Part shown: positions 59,871 through 64,000 of the stretch, in pieces | How the letters are laid out: each line of letters starts with the position of its first letter | Position numbering within the stretch: the first letter of the stretch is position 1 | DNA from: an uncultured Clostridia bacterium | Lineage (GTDB): Bacteria > Bacillota > Clostridia > Christensenellales > Aristaeellaceae | Assembly (NCBI GenBank): GCA_934667105.1 | Contig: CAKULG010000003.1 | Location: 124,001-188,000 of the forward strand | DNA length: 64,000 nucleotides | Direction of reading: 5' to 3' | The notes under the pieces: generated by a model | Seen by the model: only the letters and a program-made list of their open reading frames with translations | Database searches by the model: none | Told to the model about the DNA's origin: nothing | Made by a program: the position numbers and the translations under genes

Positions 59871-60812
59871 TTACCACAGCGAGGTATCCGACAGCCTGCG
59901 GGAAATGGTGTTTACAATCACCAGCAGCGTCACGTTTACCAGCGTGTTAAACAGGCCGATGGCGGTGGAATAGCTGTATTGGCCGCCCAGCAGGCCCAAC
60001 TCGTAGGTATAGGTGGATATGATCTGGGAAGCGTCCAGGTTCAGGGGGTTTTGCAGTAGGTATACCTTTTCAAAGCCCACTGAAAGGATGCTGCCGCAGC
60101 GCATAATCAGCATGATGACCACGGTTGGCAGAATGGAGGGGATGTTGATATGCCAGATGATCTGCATCCGGTTCGCGCCGTCGATATAGGCGGCCTCGTG
60201 CAGCTCCGGGCTCACGCCCGCCAGGGTGGCCAGATAGATGATGGTGCCCCAGCCCAGGCCCTGCCACACGTCGCTCCACACATAGATATGGGGGAACGCT
60301 CCCGCGTTGCCCAGGAAATCCACCCGTTCGCCTCCCAGCATGGCGATGATGTTGTTAAACAAGCCGGTGCTCTGATTGAGGAACAGATTCAGCATGGCGC
60401 AGATAACCACCGTGGAAATGAAATGCGGGGCATAGGTAATCATCTGCACCGTCTTTTTGAATTTCACGCTGCGCAGCTCGTTAATCAGCAGCGCTGCCAG
60501 GATGGAAAGCGGGAAGGTGGCCAGGGAGTAAAGCGAAATGACCAGCGTGTTTTTAATGATGCGCCAGCAATGCGGATAGCTGAAAAACTTCTGGAACCAT
60601 TTCAGGCCAACCCAGGCGCTGTTCCAGAAGCCCAGCTTGGGCTTAAAATTGCGGAAAGCGATTTGCAGGCCGTACATGGGCAGATAGTTAAATAGGAAAA
60701 TGTGCACCACCGCGGGAAGCAGCAGAACGTAAATCTGCCAATAATCCTTCAGGCGATGGGCCAGGGGCTTGCGCCGGTAACGGATCACCTTGCTGGCGTT
60801 GCTTTGCAGCAT
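59871..60812 (-). CDS. Carbohydrate ABC transporter permease, LplB family (system 2)
   Basis: A 313-aa permease and first gene of the second transport operon. Seen: YWQIYVLLLPAVVHIFLFNYLPMYGLQIAFRNFKPKLGFWNSAWVGLKWF, the EAA loop ELHEAAYIDGANRMQIIWHINIPSI, and LFNTLVNVTLLVIVNTISRRLSDTSLW at the end. Divergent from the GH50-like gene; a -10-like TATAAT lies at 60864-60869 on its strand and a dyad at 60898-60922. Confidence 0.92.
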   Translation of the reverse strand: MLQSNASKVIRYRRKPLAHRLKDYWQIYVLLLPAVVHIFLFNYLPMYGLQIAFRNFKPKLGFWNSAWVGLKWFQKFFSYPHCWRIIKNTLVISLYSLATFPLSILAALLINELRSVKFKKTVQMITYAPHFISTVVICAMLNLFLNQSTGLFNNIIAMLGGERVDFLGNAGAFPHIYVWSDVWQGLGWGTIIYLATLAGVSPELHEAAYIDGANRMQIIWHINIPSILPTVVIMLIMRCGSILSVGFEKVYLLQNPLNLDASQIISTYTYELGLLGGQYSYSTAIGLFNTLVNVTLLVIVNTISRRLSDTSLW

Positions 60813-60863
60813 AGCTTTTCTCCCTTTCCTGTTCTGTTTGTGGGTTTTGAATTGAATGATATT

Positions 60864-61007
60864 ATTATAAGCCGCACATTAGCCGAATTAAATAGGCAAA
60901 ACAGGACTTTTCATCCTGTTTTCTGGACACTCCGTCCGCTTTCGTCCCAAATAGCGCATGCCGTTCCATTTTTCCATATTCTCATTTTTATCTTTATATT
61001 CTATAAT
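60864..61007. promoter_or_regulatory. Divergent promoter region of ABC system 2 with operator-like dyad
   Basis: TATAAT is found on the minus strand at 60864-60869 (for lplB) and on the plus strand at 61002-61007 (for the GH50-like gene), both with weak -35 boxes, as expected for activator-dependent promoters. Between them AAAACAGGA (60898-60906) and TCCTGTTTT (60914-60922) form a perfect dyad that a regulator could bind to control both directions. Confidence 0.5.
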
Positions 61008-61050
61008 AGTATACGATTTCGCCCGTGCGATGACGGAGGAGGAAAATTGT

Positions 61051-63096
61051 ATGCCCCAGGAAATTTTGCTTCATGATTTTACGGTTCTCGCCGGAAAAAT
61101 GGAAAACGCGCTGCTTTTGCCCGATGCGAAGGGGGAAATTTATTTAAGCGCGCCCCTGCCCCAGGGCTGGAGCGCTCTGGAAACCGCGGCGGTGTGCCTG
61201 CGGGGCGACGCGCAGCGGCGGCTGCGGGTGCGGCTGGGGCTGGCCGCCGGGCCGGAGGAAAAGCCGCTGCTGGAAATGCATTATCATCTGCTGCCCTGCT
61301 GCCGGGTGCAGGTTCCTTTCCCCATCGGGCCCAAGGCGCTGGCCATGGACGCGGCGTTTCTGCCGCCCTGGCCGGGGGTGTTTAAGGGCGGCATGGGCGG
61401 TCGCGCCGTTCGGGCGGAGGAAGTATCCCATATCACGCTGTGCATCGCCGGGGACGGCCTGCGCGCCGTGGCCCTGGAAAAAATCGCCTTTGTCAACGGC
61501 TGGCAGCCCCAGAATGTGGAGGGCGCGCCGCTGGTGGACGCGCTGGGCCAGAAAAAAGCGGGAAATTGGCCAGGAAAAACCAAGGATCTGGACGAACTGA
61601 AGGATTATTTAATGAAGGAATTGGCCTGGGCCCAAACGCATAACCGCTATCCCGAGGGCTGGTCAAAATGGGGCGGTTGGCTGGAAAAACGCTTTGAAGC
61701 CACGGGCTTTTTTCACAGCGTTCACGACGGCCGCCGCTGGTGGCTGGCGGATCCGGACGGCTACGCTTTCTTTTCCAACGGCATGTGCTATGGCAACCGC
61801 ACGGGCATTTACGGCATGGCCGATCACCTGGAGCAGCTGCACGATTGGGTTCCGCCTCGGGAGGGGCTGCTTTCCCACGCCCGCACCACGGGCGATCAGA
61901 TTCCCCAATATGTGGTGCGCAACGGGCGAAGGGGCGCGGAAAAGCGCGAGCTGATCAATTTTCCCCGGGCGAACATGATGCGTGTGTTCGGGGAGGGCTG
62001 GCTGGACGCCTGGATCGCCATCAACGCCGCCCGGATGCGCGCCTGGGGCGTGAACACCATCGGCGTGGGCGTGAACGATTATGGGGACGAGCCCACCCGG
62101 GAATTTTTGCAAAAAGCGAAAATTCCCTATGTGATTACGTTTAAGTTCTTCCCGCTGACCCAGGAGCGCATTTTTCGGGATTTTCCCGATGTATTCAGCG
62201 AGGAATACGCCCGCCTGGCCGCTGAAATGGCAGTGCGGGAATTGAGCGCCGTGAAGGACGACCCCTATCTCATCGGCTATTTCGTCACCAACGAGCCCGA
62301 ATGGCTGTTCTACGCGGATGTGAATCTGTGCTGGCAGCTGCTGCATAAGCCGGGCTGCGTTGCTTCCCGGCGCAGGCTTATCGAATTCCTGCAGGGGCGC
62401 TACGGCTCCGTCGATGCGCTGAACGCCGTCTGGGGCACGGCGCTGCACGGCTGGGACGCGCTGCTCTCTCCCCTGGAAAAGCGGCCCGATACCCCCGCCG
62501 CTCAAGCGGATTTCCAGGCCTTCCATCTGCAATTGGTAGACGCTTACGGCAAAATCATCAGCGAGGCGCTCAAGGAGGTGGATCCCCATCACCTAAACCT
62601 GGGCATGCGCTATGCCGGAGCGGTGGGCGAGCAGGTGAAAAAAATCGTATCCGGCCCGCTGAATTATTTCGATGTGTTTTCCTTTAATCGCTACGGCGCG
62701 GAGCCCGTCACCCCGGCCCGGGATGTGGGGCGGGAAGTGAATATGCCCATGATGGTGGGCGAATGGCATATCGGCGCGCAGGAGGGCGGCCTGGATTCCT
62801 GGGGTATCTATTATACCGATACCCAGGCGCGCCGCGCCCAGGCCATCGCCTATTATCTGGAGCAAAGCACCCAGGAACCGCACCTGACGGGCGTTCATTA
62901 TTTCGAATACGGCGATCAGCCCTATCTGGGCCGCTTTGACGGCGAATGCTATCAGATCGGCCTGATCGACGTATGCAACCGGCCGTACCCCCTGACGGCG
63001 AAGGCCTTTGCGGATTTCGCTCAAAGGATGTATCCCCTGTTGGACGGGCGGGAAAAGCCGGTGCATACGCGCGTTGAAATTCACAATATCGGCTGA
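61051..63096 (+). CDS. Clan GH-A-type glycoside hydrolase, GH50-like
   Basis: A 681-aa hydrolase without signal peptide. An N-terminal beta-sandwich (residues 1-190) ends in DALGQKKAGNWPGKTKDLDEL. It is followed by EATGFFHSVHDGRRWWLADPDGYAFFSNG, the pattern found in GH50 beta-agarases and their relatives. YLIGYFVTNEPEW carries the likely acid/base Glu, and MMVGEWHIGA the likely nucleophile Glu, in the order of a retaining (beta/alpha)8 barrel. GGAGGAGG precedes the ATG at 61051. It is co-transcribed with another hydrolase (gap 17 nt) and divergent from sugar ABC system 2. The substrate need not be agarose; a beta-galactan or related glycan is inferred. Confidence 0.65.
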   Translation: MPQEILLHDFTVLAGKMENALLLPDAKGEIYLSAPLPQGWSALETAAVCLRGDAQRRLRVRLGLAAGPEEKPLLEMHYHLLPCCRVQVPFPIGPKALAMDAAFLPPWPGVFKGGMGGRAVRAEEVSHITLCIAGDGLRAVALEKIAFVNGWQPQNVEGAPLVDALGQKKAGNWPGKTKDLDELKDYLMKELAWAQTHNRYPEGWSKWGGWLEKRFEATGFFHSVHDGRRWWLADPDGYAFFSNGMCYGNRTGIYGMADHLEQLHDWVPPREGLLSHARTTGDQIPQYVVRNGRRGAEKRELINFPRANMMRVFGEGWLDAWIAINAARMRAWGVNTIGVGVNDYGDEPTREFLQKAKIPYVITFKFFPLTQERIFRDFPDVFSEEYARLAAEMAVRELSAVKDDPYLIGYFVTNEPEWLFYADVNLCWQLLHKPGCVASRRRLIEFLQGRYGSVDALNAVWGTALHGWDALLSPLEKRPDTPAAQADFQAFHLQLVDAYGKIISEALKEVDPHHLNLGMRYAGAVGEQVKKIVSGPLNYFDVFSFNRYGAEPVTPARDVGREVNMPMMVGEWHIGAQEGGLDSWGIYYTDTQARRAQAIAYYLEQSTQEPHLTGVHYFEYGDQPYLGRFDGECYQIGLIDVCNRPYPLTAKAFADFAQRMYPLLDGREKPVHTRVEIHNIG

Positions 63097-63113
63097 GCAA
63101 GGAGGGCGCTTTT

Positions 63114-64000
63114 ATGAACGATCAATTATATTTCACCCACCCCCACGCCGCCCCGGGCTATCGCGATCTGCGCCCCTGGCAGGACGATCGCTCCGTGCTG
63201 ACCAATCCCCATAAGGGCTGGTATTTCCATTTTGCGGATAACGGGCTGCGTTTCCCCCGCTACCGGGATACCATCCGCCCTGGGGACGATCTTCGAAGCG
63301 TGCCGGGAATCAATCATCTGTATCTGCGCTTTGATTGGAGCGATATTGAGGAGACGGAGGGCGTTTTCCGCTGGAATAAAATCGACGCGATTTTAAATGA
63401 GTGGGGCGCGAAGGGCTATCGATTTTCCATGCGGCTGTGCACCTACGAGGCCAACCGCCCCATGATTACCCATGCCACGCCCAAATGGGTGTTCGATCAG
63501 GGCGCGAAGAGCTACCGCCGGGATTACGAAGCGCCTCCATGGATTCTGGATGCGGGCCTGGGCGAGCCGGGAAAGCAGTATTACTGCGTCGAGCCCGATT
63601 ACGGCGATCCCGTGTATCTGGAAAAGCTGGAAAAGCTCATGGAAGCCTACGGCAAAAAATACAACGGCCATCCACTGATCGATTTTGTGGACGTTGGCAC
63701 CTTCGGCACCTGGGGCGAAGGCCATACGAGCACCGGCTCTTGCAAAACGTATCCCTTCTCCGTGCTCAAGCGGCATGTGGATATGCATTTGCGCAATTTT
63801 CCGGATACCTTCGTGCTGATAAACGACGATATGATAAAGCACGCCGGCCAGACCAGCGAAGCGGACGCGCAGCGCCTGGCGGCCTATTGCGCAGGCCATG
63901 TTATGGGCATGCGGGATGATTCGTTGTACGTTTCCAGCTATTGCAAGCAATACGGCTGCGATATGCTGGCCATTCCCACCGCGTTCGAGCTCTTCTGGCG
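63114..64000 (+). CDS. Putative (beta/alpha)8-barrel glycoside hydrolase, 5' part (cut by window edge)
   Basis: The first 295 codons of a gene that is open to the window edge. It starts MNDQLYFTHPHAAPGYRDL with AAGGAGGG 7 nt upstream. NPHKGWYFHF, LYLRFDWSDIEETEGVFRWNKIDAILNEWGAKGYRFSMRL and IDFVDVGTFGTWGEGHTS have the rhythm of a clan GH-A barrel, the WGEGH glutamate being a candidate acid/base. I cannot place it firmly; it resembles proteins with a DUF4832-type domain found in gut glycan islands. No signal peptide is seen. Its position 17 nt after the GH50-like gene suggests that both attack the same glycan. Confidence 0.6.
   Translation, partial: MNDQLYFTHPHAAPGYRDLRPWQDDRSVLTNPHKGWYFHFADNGLRFPRYRDTIRPGDDLRSVPGINHLYLRFDWSDIEETEGVFRWNKIDAILNEWGAKGYRFSMRLCTYEANRPMITHATPKWVFDQGAKSYRRDYEAPPWILDAGLGEPGKQYYCVEPDYGDPVYLEKLEKLMEAYGKKYNGHPLIDFVDVGTFGTWGEGHTSTGSCKTYPFSVLKRHVDMHLRNFPDTFVLINDDMIKHAGQTSEADAQRLAAYCAGHVMGMRDDSLYVSSYCKQYGCDMLAIPTAFELFW

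Overview
The window looks like a stretch of chromosome from a Gram-positive, carbohydrate-using anaerobe of the Bacillota (class Clostridia, probably a gut lineage). The evidence is the rpsO-pnp-M16 peptidase order, scpA-scpB with an M50 peptidase, MrfA, YwlG, a SpoIID-type protein with SH3b repeats, PyrR-type attenuation, AGGAGG-like ribosome binding sites, near-consensus sigma-A promoters, and LplB/YtcP-type sugar ABC permeases with large AraC/YesN-like regulators. The genus cannot be fixed from sequence alone. I see no rRNA, tRNA, CRISPR array, insertion sequence or prophage. The only mobile-element signal is a cut-off tyrosine recombinase gene at the left edge, with a perfect palindrome over its promoter.

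Layout. 1-0.75 kb: 5' part of a tyrosine recombinase (minus), its promoter, an 18-bp-arm palindrome and a tiny ORF. 0.75-9.7 kb: VanY-like carboxypeptidase, topoisomerase III, secreted SpoIID/SH3b protein, TrmN6-like and RlmL-like methyltransferases, and a FucU mutarotase. 9.6-13 kb: a GH106-like hydrolase (its 3' end overlaps the RlmL-like gene) and an SGNH hydrolase. 13.1-18 kb: a compact plus-strand run of mrfA, aldehyde dehydrogenase, SpoU methyltransferase and ywlG. 18.1-23.3 kb: rpsO-pnp-M16 peptidase-secreted PIG-L deacetylase (minus). 23.5-25.1 kb: uracil permease under a PyrR-type attenuator. 25.1-28.5 kb: AraC regulator with a Gfo/Idh/MocA oxidoreductase, divergent from a PIG3-type quinone reductase. 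28.5-33.3 kb: sugar ABC system 1 (lplB-ytcP-binding protein), divergent from an AraC regulator frameshifted in a C7 tract. 33.5-37.8 kb: M50 peptidase-scpA-scpB-deoB-punA. 37.8-45.5 kb: GH2 beta-galactosidase, a short FtsH-like protease, class A PBP. 45.6-49.2 kb: Gfo/Idh oxidoreductase plus FAD oxidoreductase, and a 2[4Fe-4S] ferredoxin. 49.2-52.6 kb: proB-proA-proC behind a consensus promoter. 52.7-64 kb: sugar ABC system 2 with a membrane-anchored AraC regulator and GH36 alpha-galactosidase, divergent from two clan GH-A-type hydrolases, the second running off the right edge.

How the genes fit together. Housekeeping blocks (proline synthesis, nucleoside salvage, chromosome segregation, mRNA decay, cell wall) alternate with glycan-use islands. 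Each ABC island encodes two permeases and a binding protein but no ATPase, so a shared MsmX-type ATPase elsewhere is expected. GH2, GH36, GH106-like and GH50-like enzymes, FucU and the oxidoreductases point to use of plant or host glycans containing galactose and deoxy sugars.

The most notable non-coding feature is a dispersed family of roughly 40-bp palindromes with a shared CGTTCTTTG/CAAAGAACG core at gene 3' ends. Most copies have no following T-run.
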